Origin: an uncultured Lachnospiraceae bacterium
Lineage (GTDB): Bacteria; Bacillota; Clostridia; Lachnospirales; Lachnospiraceae
Length of the DNA stretch: 64,000 nt
Assembly: GCA_947594855.1 (NCBI GenBank)
Contig: CANQEL010000001.1
Location: 186,001-250,000 of the forward strand
Reading direction: 5' to 3'
This document shows, in pieces, positions 18,301 to 26,267 of this stretch (positions are counted from its first letter, which is position 1; every line of letters begins with the position of its first letter). A program made the translations under genes and the position numbers. The notes below the pieces were generated by a model. It ran no database searches and had not been told where the DNA came from. It worked only from the letters and a program-made list of their open reading frames with translations.

Positions 18301-21056
18301 ACATTAATCGTTCCTTCAGGTTTCTTCGTATCTACTGTAAATTCATATGGTGTAGTACTTACGCCGATATTTGTCTCACTGTTAGCATTATCTGCCTTAC
18401 TGGTATAAGCAAATGAAAAACTGTAATTACCATCTTCAGCAAACAAAATGTCAAAGGTATGAATATTTCCTTCATCCTTCTGGTTTTCTATAACCGGAGT
18501 ATATTCATTTTCTCCATTCTGTATTTTTATTCCTTTCTTAGCTGCGTCAGCATCATATGCCGACTCCCTGTCTTCTATCTGTACGGTTGCTTTTCTGGAT
18601 GCTGAATAATATCCTCTTTTACCGTCAGTATATTTTACATCATTATTATCAAAAGTTATCGTTACCTTTGGTTTATCAACATTGATTTTCAGCCATATAC
18701 TCTGCGTATTTTCATTTCCTGCATTATCAACAGCAGTTACACTGACCTCTACTCTATCAGAATTATTTTCTTCCGGCTTTACAGTTATATTTCCAGTATA
18801 GTCCTGTTTTCTTTCAGAACCATCTTCATATTTATAGAGAATATCTTTCTTAGTAACATTATATGTTTCACTTTCATCATCATATTTTCTTATTTCATAT
18901 GATACTGACCCGATTCCTGAATATGTTCCGCCTGCCAAAGGATCTTCTATACTTACGCCAACATTTATTCCATCTGCAATATATTTAGTTCCATAGAATC
19001 CATTAGCATTAGCTGCCTCAGGAGTCATGTTTATACTACATTCCTTCTCATCAAGTATCACGCCGTTTGAAGCAATATATTTTACATTTCCCGCATAATC
19101 CGCAATCCTTGCATATATAACAAACTGCTCGTTTGGTGCTCCTTCGGCACTGTCCTGAAACTTATTTGAATTATACAAAGCATCCAATTCAGATATAGTT
19201 AGTATATTATTATTGCTGCTGTTTACCTGCTTATAATATTTAACCGGGAATACGGGTGAAGTTTTATCTGATATTTCCGCAGTAATATTTACTACACAGT
19301 TTTTCCATCTGTCACTTCCAAATGACCATGGAACTTCTTTTATACTTTCAATTATTTCATATGGAGATGCTATATCATCTGCATTAATTTTCATTTTTCC
19401 GTCAGGTTTAGTAGTATCAACCGTAAATTCATACGGCGCAGTGCTTTCTTTAGTATCCGGAACACCTCCTGCATTGCCCGCTTTATTCGTATATGTAAAA
19501 CTCCAATTATAGTTTCCATCTTTATCAAAAAGAATATCAAAAGTATGAATATTTCCTTCATCTTTCCAATTTTCAGTAACCGGCGTATATGAACCGCCAT
19601 CCTTCTGTATTACTATTCCTGCTTTCACTGCGTCGGCATCATAAGCCGAAGCTCTGTCTTCTATCTGTACGGTTGCTTTCCTTGCTGTTTGATAATATCC
19701 CCTTGAACCATCTGTATATTTAACATCATTATTATCAAAAGTTATCGTTACTTTTGGTTCATCAACATTGATTTTCAACCATATACTTTTAGTGCTTTCA
19801 TTTCCTGAATTATCTACAGTTTTTACATACAATTCCACCTTATCTGAATTATTTTCTTCAGGTTTTATATTTATCTTATCCGTATACTCCTGCTTAAGAT
19901 TAGAATCTGTTTTGCCATATTCATACAATACTTTCTTTTCCGTAACGTCATAACTGTCACTTTTATCATCTTCATATTTTCTTATCTCATATGACACTTC
20001 TTTGATTCCTGAATATGTATCTCCGCTTAATTGTTCATTTACCTTAATATCTGCATTAATTCCGTTTTCAATATATTCTGTTCCATAAAAACCATTTTCA
20101 TTAGCCTTATCTGCAGTGATGCTTATATCACATTCTTCATTATCAACGACTATCTTGACCGGCTGATCTTTGGTAATCTCTTCAACCCTGTGCCAGCCCA
20201 TATCATAATACAGCCATACCTCCACAATATTTTTAGTTTTATCAATTTCAATTTCCACAGACTCATATGAGCCCTCTTCACTATTATCGGAATACTTTAC
20301 TTTAATTCCCTGTTTATCAGTTTTAATAATAGCTTTTCCACCTTTTTCATATATATAAATATTATTGTCGTCTTCTTTCACCAAGCCCCCACGACTTATA
20401 TTGAAATCAGTTTCTGCAGCTGCTTCACATTTTATAAAAGAGAGTTTTACATTTGTATCCACAGTTATATCTGTAAGCTCCAACTGCAACTCAGTATCAG
20501 ATATCTGTTTTAACAAACTCTTTACATCCTTTTCATTTAATGTAATTGTATCTACCGTATACCCATACTCAGGTGTTATCGTAACTACATTGCTGCCTTT
20601 ATATGTTGATTGATCTGAAGTTTTTCCATTAGAAAGCACGGCAGTTCCATGTGCCTCTTCTCCACAATCAACATTAACAGAATATACAAGTTCTTCATAC
20701 TCCGCTTTTATCGTAATATCATTTTCTGCCGTAATATCTCTTTTAAAATTACTCTTTTCAAATTCATCCACAATTTCTTCGCCTATAGTTATACTACTTA
20801 TCCCGAATCCCTCATTGGGCTGTATCTCAAGACTTACCGTATCACCTTCGGTAACTGTAAGTGAATCTTTTATCTCCCCATTTAACTTAACGATACCGCC
20901 TGCACCATTTTCAACCGATATCGTTACTTCCTTTTGCTCTTTTGCTTCAGTCCCTGCAGCCATAACCGGATTAACCGGTACTATGCTTACAACCATGATT
21001 AAAGCAAGAACGATTGATAACACTCTTTTTGCAATTTTTGATTTGAAATTGTTCAT
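12354..21056 (-). CDS. Giant (2900-residue) Ig-repeat surface protein with C-terminal membrane anchor
   Basis: A signal peptide (SKIAKRVLSIVLALIMVVS, ending near AAGTE) is followed by ~2800 residues of tandem beta-sandwich repeats and one transmembrane helix (SIAGIIIIIAGIVILIVM) with a basic tail KNRRKEKEQL. There is no LPXTG, so it is held by the membrane helix. Seven copies of a FDNN/YDNN...RxATI module and six copies of a GINVDVHVEDP...GGTYSGIKSV module alternate with PYGT-type modules, giving ~380-residue super-repeats. The composition suggests a long stalk or adhesin. It is the last gene of the operon carrying the Tad pilus and FHA/PP2C/kinase genes, 35 bp after a small membrane-protein gene. 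Ligand unknown. Confidence 0.85.
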   Translation of the reverse strand: MNNFKSKIAKRVLSIVLALIMVVSIVPVNPVMAAGTEAKEQKEVTISVENGAGGIVKLNGEIKDSLTVTEGDTVSLEIQPNEGFGISSITIGEEIVDEFEKSNFKRDITAENDITIKAEYEELVYSVNVDCGEEAHGTAVLSNGKTSDQSTYKGSNVVTITPEYGYTVDTITLNEKDVKSLLKQISDTELQLELTDITVDTNVKLSFIKCEAAAETDFNISRGGLVKEDDNNIYIYEKGGKAIIKTDKQGIKVKYSDNSEEGSYESVEIEIDKTKNIVEVWLYYDMGWHRVEEITKDQPVKIVVDNEECDISITADKANENGFYGTEYIENGINADIKVNEQLSGDTYSGIKEVSYEIRKYEDDKSDSYDVTEKKVLYEYGKTDSNLKQEYTDKINIKPEENNSDKVELYVKTVDNSGNESTKSIWLKINVDEPKVTITFDNNDVKYTDGSRGYYQTARKATVQIEDRASAYDADAVKAGIVIQKDGGSYTPVTENWKDEGNIHTFDILFDKDGNYNWSFTYTNKAGNAGGVPDTKESTAPYEFTVDTTKPDGKMKINADDIASPYEIIESIKEVPWSFGSDRWKNCVVNITAEISDKTSPVFPVKYYKQVNSSNNNILTISELDALYNSNKFQDSAEGAPNEQFVIYARIADYAGNVKYIASNGVILDEKECSINMTPEAANANGFYGTKYIADGINVGVSIEDPLAGGTYSGIGSVSYEIRKYDDESETYNVTKKDILYKYEDGSERKQDYTGNITVKPEENNSDRVEVSVTAVDNAGNENTQSIWLKINVDKPKVTITFDNNDVKYTDGKRGYYSASRKATVQIEDRESAYDADAAKKGIKIQNGENEYTPVIENQKDEGNIHTFDILFAEDGNYSFSFAYTSKADNANSETNIGVSTTPYEFTVDTKKPEGTINVDENLWKKLIEKLTFGIYKNSDYEVTGTASDATSPLFPIQYYKTDKTEAMKETELDNLADTEWKEFGDGFKVSANERFTVYLKITDYAGNYTYISSDGAIADNTPCNISLTPEQANENGVYGLSYNEGINVDVHVEDPETGRTYSGIKSIDYKVVKYEENEKVAETVEDYKSISPDIVTQGQGKDNDKLFEYDETSPTYEELRHEWKGNIIVKPELNDSSNVYVYVHVTDNAGNESVTSVKLDIDVTRPEITVSYDNNKDNNGNGYFNAERKATIVIKERTGHFDGAKAKNTDPAINDGIKIKAVDVKGEAVSGLNINSMISDWITSEGKQANNNDATHTITISYSADANYTFAISYTDEAGNANSGVTVAEGSIAPYEFTVDKTKPEGTINIDKNSWKKLIEKLTFGIYKNSDYEVKGTALDVTSPLFPVQYYKTDSVTALTVDELEAIQADSWQEFGDGFSVLPNERFTVYLKITDWAGNYTYVSSDGAIADNTPCNITLAPEPANENGVYGLSYSEGINVDVHVEDPEDGGTYSGIKSVKYKVVKDATDENDVSAEKVTQGNGNEGILFEYDNMSPEYKELINKWEGTKENGKSITVDPKLNDSSNVYVHVYVTDNAGNESSSWIKLDIDVTVPEITVSYDNNKDNNGNGYFNADRTATIKIKERTNHFNRAKAKNTDPVIKDGIKITAVDVSGNVVNGLDVSSMISEWTTSEGKQANNNDATHTITITYSADANYTFAISYTDEAGNANNGVTVAKGSIAPYKFTVDKTQPYGTVSIDKNTWDKLIEKLTFGLYKNSDYEVTGTASDATSPLFAVQYYKTAFQQAMTETELDGLADDNWDEFGNGFSVSPDERFTVYLKITDYAGNYKYISSDGAIADKTVCNITLVPEAANENGVYGLSYSGGINVDVSVEDPENGGTYSGIKSVTYKIVKDAKDDNDVASEKVTQEGTLFEYNKTSPTYEELQHEWKGNITVKPELNDSSNVYVHVYVTDNTGNESSQAVKLDIDVTKPEITVSYDNNKDNNGNGYFNEERTATIEIKERTNHFNGAKAKNTDLTIKDGIKITAVDVKGNAVNGLNVSNMISEWTTFEGKQANNNDAMHAAVINYSLDANYTFAISYTDEAGNTNEEVMVKEGTKSPYKFTVDKTVPYGTVKAKSAEGRKNDGNWNNLRSSLTYGFWSKKGIDISGTSGDATSPVYVQYYKQVSTNASDETTVLTKEQLDAITDWKDFGNGFDIKTEEQFVVYLKITDSAGNYIYISTDGLIVDKNAPIYEAIAPEIIVNPVQSKNGLYNDDVKVSIKVTDPLKGGTYSGLKEVSYEVYDRASSKTEPTQKGVLYSFNNKNPLQSELKHTWSGKIKVDSKKNNSNDVRIVVYATDNSDNSSNKYTTIKIDTTPPVINVSYDNNNADSKRVFKDDRTATIAISERNFNPEDVSIKITNTDGVIPKVSSWKRSKGTGNKDNTVWRATIRYSKDGDYTFAVDYTDLANNKCKGTNYVSGTVAGKKFTIDKIDPVIKVSYDNNAVKHNNYYKANRTATIVITEHNFDAGRVNIKLTATDDGKAVQIPQTSNWTTNGDKHTATISYTKDALYTFDISFKDKAGRKAANYSKQSFYVDKTKPTLEITGVKNNSANNGDVIPVISYSDTNCDVSAVNITLTGVNRGRIDQLKGSYEDIHNGKRFTFDNFDKDEAVDDIYTLSATLTDRAGNKTTKSIRFSVNRFGSTYSLDKSTKDLNGSYVKEPKDLIITEINADALNNIKVILFKNNNSVTLEEGKDYKIDVTGGNGEWYSYTYTIFKDNFIEDAVYRLNIHSQDSSGNIAENTLDTKKMDINFGVDKTLPVVNVKNLESKKTYALENLTVQMSASDNLKLESVIVYLDEKECKNWNGEELEKLIENGNDFEFDIPGNQTSAHNVRVEAMDAAGNQYIENIEGFYVTTNLWVRYYNNKPLFFGSIAGIIIIIAGIVILIVMKNRRKEKEQL
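14090..19760 (-). repeat. Tandem ~1.1-kb DNA repeats within the giant surface-protein gene
   Basis: The same coding block recurs with its phase marker (TCATATGACAC) at 15238, 16372 and 17536, i.e. units of 1134 and 1164 bp, each a multiple of 3. More diverged units lie near 14091, 18650 and 19730. The central three units share long stretches of near-identical DNA, so recombination could add or drop whole units in frame and change stalk length. Confidence 0.75.
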
Positions 21057-21091
21057 TTTTCATATTCTCCTATCGTTTATATTTTTGCATA

Positions 21092-21520
21092 TTACTCAAT
21101 AATCTCACTGCTTGCAGTAAAAATCATATCTTCATCTATTGAAAATGTATTATCAGCAATATTTTCTGACAATACTGTTGTTTCCTCAGAACGCCGCGCC
21201 AATATTTCAGTATCAAATTTTTGCGTTTCCATAGATACTCCCATATCTGCACTCCCCGGCATAAGATTGCCTGAGGATGATATCTTATCAGTAACCCTTC
21301 CTCTTGCAATATTTACATGGCTTGACCTGTATGCCTTATCACCTGATTCTTCATTCTGCTGTCTTATATTCTCTATAGCCTTTCTTGCCGTTGCTCCTGT
21401 TATATCATTAAATATCCTTGGTATGTTAAGTACAAAAAACAAAACCACTCCAAGAACAAAAGCCACAGCAGCCAGTATGTATAAAACAAGAGAGATTATC
21501 TGCATATATTCAACTGACAT
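21092..21520 (-). CDS. Small membrane protein of unknown function in the Tad/kinase operon
   Basis: 142 residues: an N-terminal transmembrane helix (ISLVLYILAAVAFVLGVVLF), a short conserved-looking stretch (NDITGATARKAIENIRQQNE), and a polar Ser/Thr/Glu-rich tail predicted to be disordered. The gene lies 15 bp after the kinase gene. The tail, with TTVLSE-type sites resembling the TTVL and TMVLG sequences in the neighbouring FHA protein, might be a kinase substrate; this is inference only. No family recognised. Confidence 0.6.
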   Translation of the reverse strand: MSVEYMQIISLVLYILAAVAFVLGVVLFFVLNIPRIFNDITGATARKAIENIRQQNEESGDKAYRSSHVNIARGRVTDKISSSGNLMPGSADMGVSMETQKFDTEILARRSEETTVLSENIADNTFSIDEDMIFTASSEIIE

Positions 21521-21535
21521 ATCCGTTCATCCTCC

Positions 21536-23227
21536 TTAATTGGTTCCATACGATGTATCAACAGATACTCTCGTATCACTGATATTTGCCAATATATTAT
21601 CCTGCTTCTCCTTTATTACAGTATCAGAATCATTTATAACGATACCCTTAGTTATTGTCTCTATATGTTGTATCATATCGTCTATTTCAGCTCTGCTTAC
21701 TCCATCGCCCTTGAATTTGGTCGCATACTGCTGTATAGCGCTTCTTGCCAGCTCCAAAAGCTCCAGCCTTACAATCTCGCTTTCTGACTTATCCATGGCA
21801 ACACTCTCTATAAGTTCTTTAAAATTATCAAATACCGGCTTATACTTACCTTTATCGCTTGCCTCAGTAACATCTGTTTTTATATCCCGGTAAAATGTTC
21901 CTACATTGGCATATACCTCTGCCATTCCGATATTCTCATAATTCTCAGGCGCATTGTTTATAACCTCTTCAAACCATCTTATTGAATTGGTAGCCCTTGT
22001 AAGTTGGTTATCTCCGCCATAATCATAGTAATACCAGAATAATTTCCCCGTCTCAAAGCATATCTCTGTATAGTCTGCACTGCTTTTTTGAAGTTCCTGT
22101 CTATTATTTGTAATAAGCTTCTCAAGCTGGCTTGCTTCCTCTACGCTGAATACCGAATCATTATCCTTATATGTCTGTATAAGTCCGAGATAAGCATTTT
22201 TATGTCCAGCCTGCTCCGGTATGGCAATACACTCCTCATAAATCTGTAATTTTTTATCAAAATCCGAGGTACTTTCAGCCTCTTTTATTTTACTTGAATA
22301 TGTAGCCGAAGCCTTCTTTGTTGCAGCATAGTCAAATACAAATCCTGAAGCCCCAAATATAACTGCTGCCGACATTACCGCAACAAAAGATGCAAACTTA
22401 CGTTTCTGCTTCTTTTTAAACTTATCATCTATTTCTTCATAATGATCCAGTGCATACATAAGCTCCGCCGCTGACTGATATCTGTCATCAGGATTTCTCT
22501 GTACGCACTTTTCAATTATCCTTTCCAAACCACTGGACAATTCAGGATTAATCTGACGTATAGGCTTTATCTCATAAGGCGGCTCGCTTGGATTGCAGCC
22601 TGTCACAAGATGGTATAGAGTTGCACCCAAACAATATATATCAGTCCTTGCATCTGTCTGTCCCATGCCGCCGAACTGCTCAGGTGCCGCATATCCCACA
22701 GTTCCAAGACATGTAGTATCTGCAAGGTTCTTTTCTTTATACTCACGCGCCGTACCAAAATCTATAAGCGTTACATTGCCGTCAGGTTTCAGCATTATAT
22801 TGGCAGGTTTCATATCCCTATATATGATCGCAGGATTTCTTGAATGAAGATATCCCAGAACATCACATAGCTGCTTAGCCCACTCAATAACATATTCCTG
22901 TGGCTGCGCCCCATACTCTGAAAGCGCACGGTTAAGGGAATTCCCTTCAATATAATCCATGATGATTATAAATGATTCGTCAGTATCAATAACATCCACG
23001 ATACTCGGAAGGTTAGGGTGGCTTAACTTTTTTAATATATCCGTTTCCGCAACAAGCCCCTGTTTAACCGCTTCAAAATCAAGAACTCCGTCTTTTCGGA
23101 CCTCTTTAACCGCCCATGTTTTATTGGCACGCTCATTTATCGCCATATATACGACACTCATGCCACCGTGCCCGATTTCACTAAGTATCTTATACTTTCC
23201 ATCAATTAACGAACCTATTTCAAGCAT
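21536..23227 (-). CDS. Membrane Hanks-type Ser/Thr protein kinase with extracytoplasmic TPR-like region
   Basis: 563 residues. Kinase domain ~residues 10-270: glycine loop IGHGGMSVVY, Lys in WAVKEVRK, catalytic YRDMKPANIML, DFG in LIDFGTAREY, and activation-segment APEQFGG. A transmembrane helix follows (FVAVMSAAVIFGASGF, ~280-300), then ~260 residues of helical, TPR-like extracellular sequence with no PASTA repeats. It differs from the PASTA kinase at the right edge of the window, so the cell has at least two such kinases. The gene sits 20 bp after the PP2C phosphatase and after the FHA protein, forming a kinase/phosphatase/phospho-reader set inside the Tad pilus operon; it presumably tunes pilus or adhesin output. 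Confidence 0.9.
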   Translation of the reverse strand: MLEIGSLIDGKYKILSEIGHGGMSVVYMAINERANKTWAVKEVRKDGVLDFEAVKQGLVAETDILKKLSHPNLPSIVDVIDTDESFIIIMDYIEGNSLNRALSEYGAQPQEYVIEWAKQLCDVLGYLHSRNPAIIYRDMKPANIMLKPDGNVTLIDFGTAREYKEKNLADTTCLGTVGYAAPEQFGGMGQTDARTDIYCLGATLYHLVTGCNPSEPPYEIKPIRQINPELSSGLERIIEKCVQRNPDDRYQSAAELMYALDHYEEIDDKFKKKQKRKFASFVAVMSAAVIFGASGFVFDYAATKKASATYSSKIKEAESTSDFDKKLQIYEECIAIPEQAGHKNAYLGLIQTYKDNDSVFSVEEASQLEKLITNNRQELQKSSADYTEICFETGKLFWYYYDYGGDNQLTRATNSIRWFEEVINNAPENYENIGMAEVYANVGTFYRDIKTDVTEASDKGKYKPVFDNFKELIESVAMDKSESEIVRLELLELARSAIQQYATKFKGDGVSRAEIDDMIQHIETITKGIVINDSDTVIKEKQDNILANISDTRVSVDTSYGTN

Positions 23228-23247
23228 CTTCCTACCTCCAAACCGGA

Positions 23248-24018
23248 TTATTCAAAAGTCCTTACCGTCAAAACGGTAATATTATCACGTTCCATGCGCT
23301 GTTTATTTATATCTATAAGATTATCCATATTACTTTTCATGCTTTCTGAACTTAACATAACCTCAGGCCGCATATAAGCAAACATCTCATCATCAGTAAT
23401 CTCATGCCTGAAACCATCGCTGCACAGCATATATACGGCATCAGACCTTGTTTCTCCAAAAAACATATCCGGATATATGCTGTCTGATGCGCCTATACAT
23501 TGAAGCAGCACACTTCGGCGCGCATCATTTTTTGCTTCTTCTCTTGTCAGATTACCTGCATCAACTTCTCTTTCAACCACTGTCTGATCCTTTGTCAATA
23601 CCCTGACATTATCTGTAATTTCATATGCTCTTGTGTCGCCTACATTAATGATATAGTACCTTTTATCAGTAATTAACATCGCTGTAATCGTCGTACCGAG
23701 TTTAACTCCGCTTCTTTTTCCATAAACTTTGATTTTTTCATTATATTCATCTATCAGATTTGCCCATTCAACGCGAATCATGTCATCAGTAATTCCTTCT
23801 TCACAAAGTTTCGGCAACCTGTTTTCCGACCATCTGCAGAAAGCATTTACAACCGTTCCACTTGCAACTTCGCCTTTATCAAGTCCTCCAACTCCGTCGC
23901 ACAAAACAGCAAAAACAATTTTTCCTGCAATGGTTGTATATACTCTCACTCCATAGCTGTCCTGATTCGTATTTTTGGTATTGCCAATATCGGTACTGGC
24001 TGCTACTATGTAATTCAT
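23248..24018 (-). CDS. PP2C-family Ser/Thr protein phosphatase
   Basis: 256 residues from the ATG 24018, which has an AGGAAAGGAA site 6-8 bp upstream; an upstream in-frame ATG at 24042 lacks one. PP2C metal motifs: ASTDIGNTKNTNQDSY at the N-terminus, VLCDGVGGLDKGEVAS (DGxGG), and YMLCSDGF near the C-terminus. It hydrolyses phospho-Ser/Thr with Mn2+/Mg2+ and should oppose the neighbouring kinase. No membrane segment. Confidence 0.9.
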   Translation of the reverse strand: MNYIVAASTDIGNTKNTNQDSYGVRVYTTIAGKIVFAVLCDGVGGLDKGEVASGTVVNAFCRWSENRLPKLCEEGITDDMIRVEWANLIDEYNEKIKVYGKRSGVKLGTTITAMLITDKRYYIINVGDTRAYEITDNVRVLTKDQTVVEREVDAGNLTREEAKNDARRSVLLQCIGASDSIYPDMFFGETRSDAVYMLCSDGFRHEITDDEMFAYMRPEVMLSSESMKSNMDNLIDINKQRMERDNITVLTVRTFE

Positions 24019-24057
24019 TAGACATTCCTTTCCTCTCTGCATACCTACAAAGACTTA

Positions 24058-25662
24058 CTAGTATAAACGAAATTCAAAATCTTCATTTGCAAGGCAAAAC
24101 TTTGTTCCATGTTTAATTTCAACTTCATCATTACTCTGAATCATTTTCCCATTTATATATGTATGATTAGTTGAATTGGTATCGGTTATATAGTATTTGC
24201 CTTCTCTGCTTATGATATTTGCATGGCTGCGGCTTATTGCCGTATTATCACTTATAAAATAATCTACATAACTTCTTTCTTTCCCAATCCTAAATACAGG
24301 CTTATTGACAGATATCTTTTCGTTATTCTTTGCACGTAACAGATATGGCATTACTTTTTCAACCTTTTGGACATCTGCATTTAAGACGGTTGTTTCACCA
24401 ATAGTATTGCTGCCAAGCACCATAGTTTCCCCAAAATTCATAGGTCTGCCTTGCGGCTGCACCGGCTGTGTCTGAACCGGCTGTGTACTTGGCTGTTGCA
24501 CAGGCTGCTGCATAGTCTGCACAGATTGTTTTGGTATATTGTCCGGCTGCAAAACCGGTTCAGCCTTAGGTGCAACAGCGGGCTGATTTACCGGTTTTGA
24601 CTGTACAGGAGGAGATGAAGCCTGTCCCGGAATTGCAAATCCCATATTGGAAACATTTGAAGTATTATCCGGTACTCCAGGAATATTAAAAGATACGTTA
24701 GCCTGTTGACTGTTTGGCTGTTTCTTCGGATTATTCTGTGGCATCTGCGGTGTCTGAGGCGTTCCTTTATTCTTTTTAGCTGCTTTCTGAGCTTTATATA
24801 ACTGGGCGTTTTCCTTATTGTAGTGCTGCATAAGATAAAACCAGCTTATTTTCTTTTCATCACTCTGCGGTTCAGGTATACTGTTGTTTTGAATCGGCAC
24901 CGTATTTTGCTGATTAATATTATTTTGAGGAACATTATAAGACTTTGTATTTTTTATTGGTTCATTCTGTGGTTTTGGCTGATTATAGTTATTTATCTGC
25001 CCCTTTACAACCCTTTGATCTGCAATTGGCTGTTTACCTGAAGCAACAGGCTGTTTACCCGAAACGGACTGCTGCGCAGTCTGCCTTGGAATATTTACAT
25101 TATTTACAGAACCGATACTTTCAAGTACCTTTTTGAAGTCATTTAATGAAAACATCGGCGTACTGTTAAGATAATTTATAATCTTTGCAACATAATCACA
25201 ATTTTCCGTCTGGTCAAACTGTGTTGTAAACATTATATTTTTGAAGAATATTCCCAAGTCAATATTTTCATCTTGCACAGTCTGTACTACAGGCAGACAA
25301 ACCAACACCGTTTCGCATGTAGAAACATCTGTAAATATATAGTCCAAATCCATTATTATAGTATTTATGTCAATCATATAATCTTCTGCTGAGAGCATTG
25401 CATCTACTATTCCTGAAAATACTCCCATAATGCGTTTTTTATTTACCGGTCCAGAAAAAAATTGTGAAACTGACACTTTTGATGATACGTTAAACTTAAT
25501 AAATTTTTTATTATCCATTTGCATAAACATTGTTTCTGCCAAGCCCTGTATTTTATTATTAGTAAGCATACCAAGACTCATAGTATCAACAATATCCTGC
25601 TCAGAAATTTTGTATACTAAATATGTATTTGCTCCTTGATTTTCAAAAGTAAAATCTTTCAT
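24058..25662 (-). CDS. FHA-domain protein with DUF6382-type N-terminus
   Basis: 534 residues. Residues 1-~190 form a globular domain that I recognise as DUF6382-like (MKDFTFENQGANTYLVYKIS). A long Gln/Pro/Asn-rich disordered linker (~200-430) holds TMVLGSNTIGETTVLN, a Thr-rich site of the kind phosphorylated in FHA regulators. A C-terminal FHA domain (FRIGKERSYVDYFISDN, SRSHANI, NSTNHTYING) binds phosphothreonine. With the adjacent PP2C and kinase it completes a phospho-signalling triad inside the Tad operon. Confidence 0.85.
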   Translation of the reverse strand: MKDFTFENQGANTYLVYKISEQDIVDTMSLGMLTNNKIQGLAETMFMQMDNKKFIKFNVSSKVSVSQFFSGPVNKKRIMGVFSGIVDAMLSAEDYMIDINTIIMDLDYIFTDVSTCETVLVCLPVVQTVQDENIDLGIFFKNIMFTTQFDQTENCDYVAKIINYLNSTPMFSLNDFKKVLESIGSVNNVNIPRQTAQQSVSGKQPVASGKQPIADQRVVKGQINNYNQPKPQNEPIKNTKSYNVPQNNINQQNTVPIQNNSIPEPQSDEKKISWFYLMQHYNKENAQLYKAQKAAKKNKGTPQTPQMPQNNPKKQPNSQQANVSFNIPGVPDNTSNVSNMGFAIPGQASSPPVQSKPVNQPAVAPKAEPVLQPDNIPKQSVQTMQQPVQQPSTQPVQTQPVQPQGRPMNFGETMVLGSNTIGETTVLNADVQKVEKVMPYLLRAKNNEKISVNKPVFRIGKERSYVDYFISDNTAISRSHANIISREGKYYITDTNSTNHTYINGKMIQSNDEVEIKHGTKFCLANEDFEFRLY

Positions 25663-25692
25663 ATAGTTAAATCACTCTTTCTTTTAGTATAT

Positions 25693-26250
25693 TTACATCC
25701 ACATTCTTGATTTTATAGTTTGCTCCATAGGAATTTTACCCATTCCAAAGAAATCAAATAAATATTGAATTTCATACTTTATCGTTATTGTTATAATCTC
25801 TCCATTTGTTTCAAGTTCAAAATCTATTCCATCTAATCCACTTTTTATTCCTAGATTTTTAAGCCTGTCATTTGCTATATTTTTATCACCTCCTGCAAAA
25901 TACCCTACAAATCTATCTTTAACAACACTTGTATTTTCATTTCCTGCTTTATACCAATCTGCTTGCGAAGAAAAATATCTATTATTATCCATACGTACTA
26001 TATCCAGTGCCATATCATTGAAACCACTCCAAAATTTAGTCTTTGCTTCAGCTGCAGATTCTACATTTTCAGTAAGATAAGAATCTAATGATAGACTTTT
26101 TGACGATTGTATCAATGCATGTGTAATCTGATTTTGTGCACTTACTATTGAAAAAAAACCATATATGAAAAGAAACATAAATATGAATATTGGTAAAACC
26201 ACACTGGTTTCCAACGTTACTGAACCTTTTTGCTCATTGCGCCGAAACAT
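25693..26250 (-). CDS. TadE-like pilus assembly protein
   Basis: 185 residues with the TadE layout: a short basic N-terminus, QKGSVTLETSVVLPIFIFMF (prepilin-like Gly-Ser, Glu five residues after the Gly), then a mostly polar extracellular region ending in a beta-rich part. TadE-type pseudopilins support assembly of Flp pili. The gene is 17 bp from the DUF5702 gene and co-directional with all Tad genes. Confidence 0.75.
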   Translation of the reverse strand: MFRRNEQKGSVTLETSVVLPIFIFMFLFIYGFFSIVSAQNQITHALIQSSKSLSLDSYLTENVESAAEAKTKFWSGFNDMALDIVRMDNNRYFSSQADWYKAGNENTSVVKDRFVGYFAGGDKNIANDRLKNLGIKSGLDGIDFELETNGEIITITIKYEIQYLFDFFGMGKIPMEQTIKSRMWM

Positions 26251-26267
26251 AAACTTCTCCCCTTTTA

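Noticed and set aside
8212-25662. TerY-P type triad (vWA, PP2C, Ser/Thr kinase)
   Set aside because: The vWA gene is ~13 kb from the PP2C/kinase pair, in a different transcript with its own operator.
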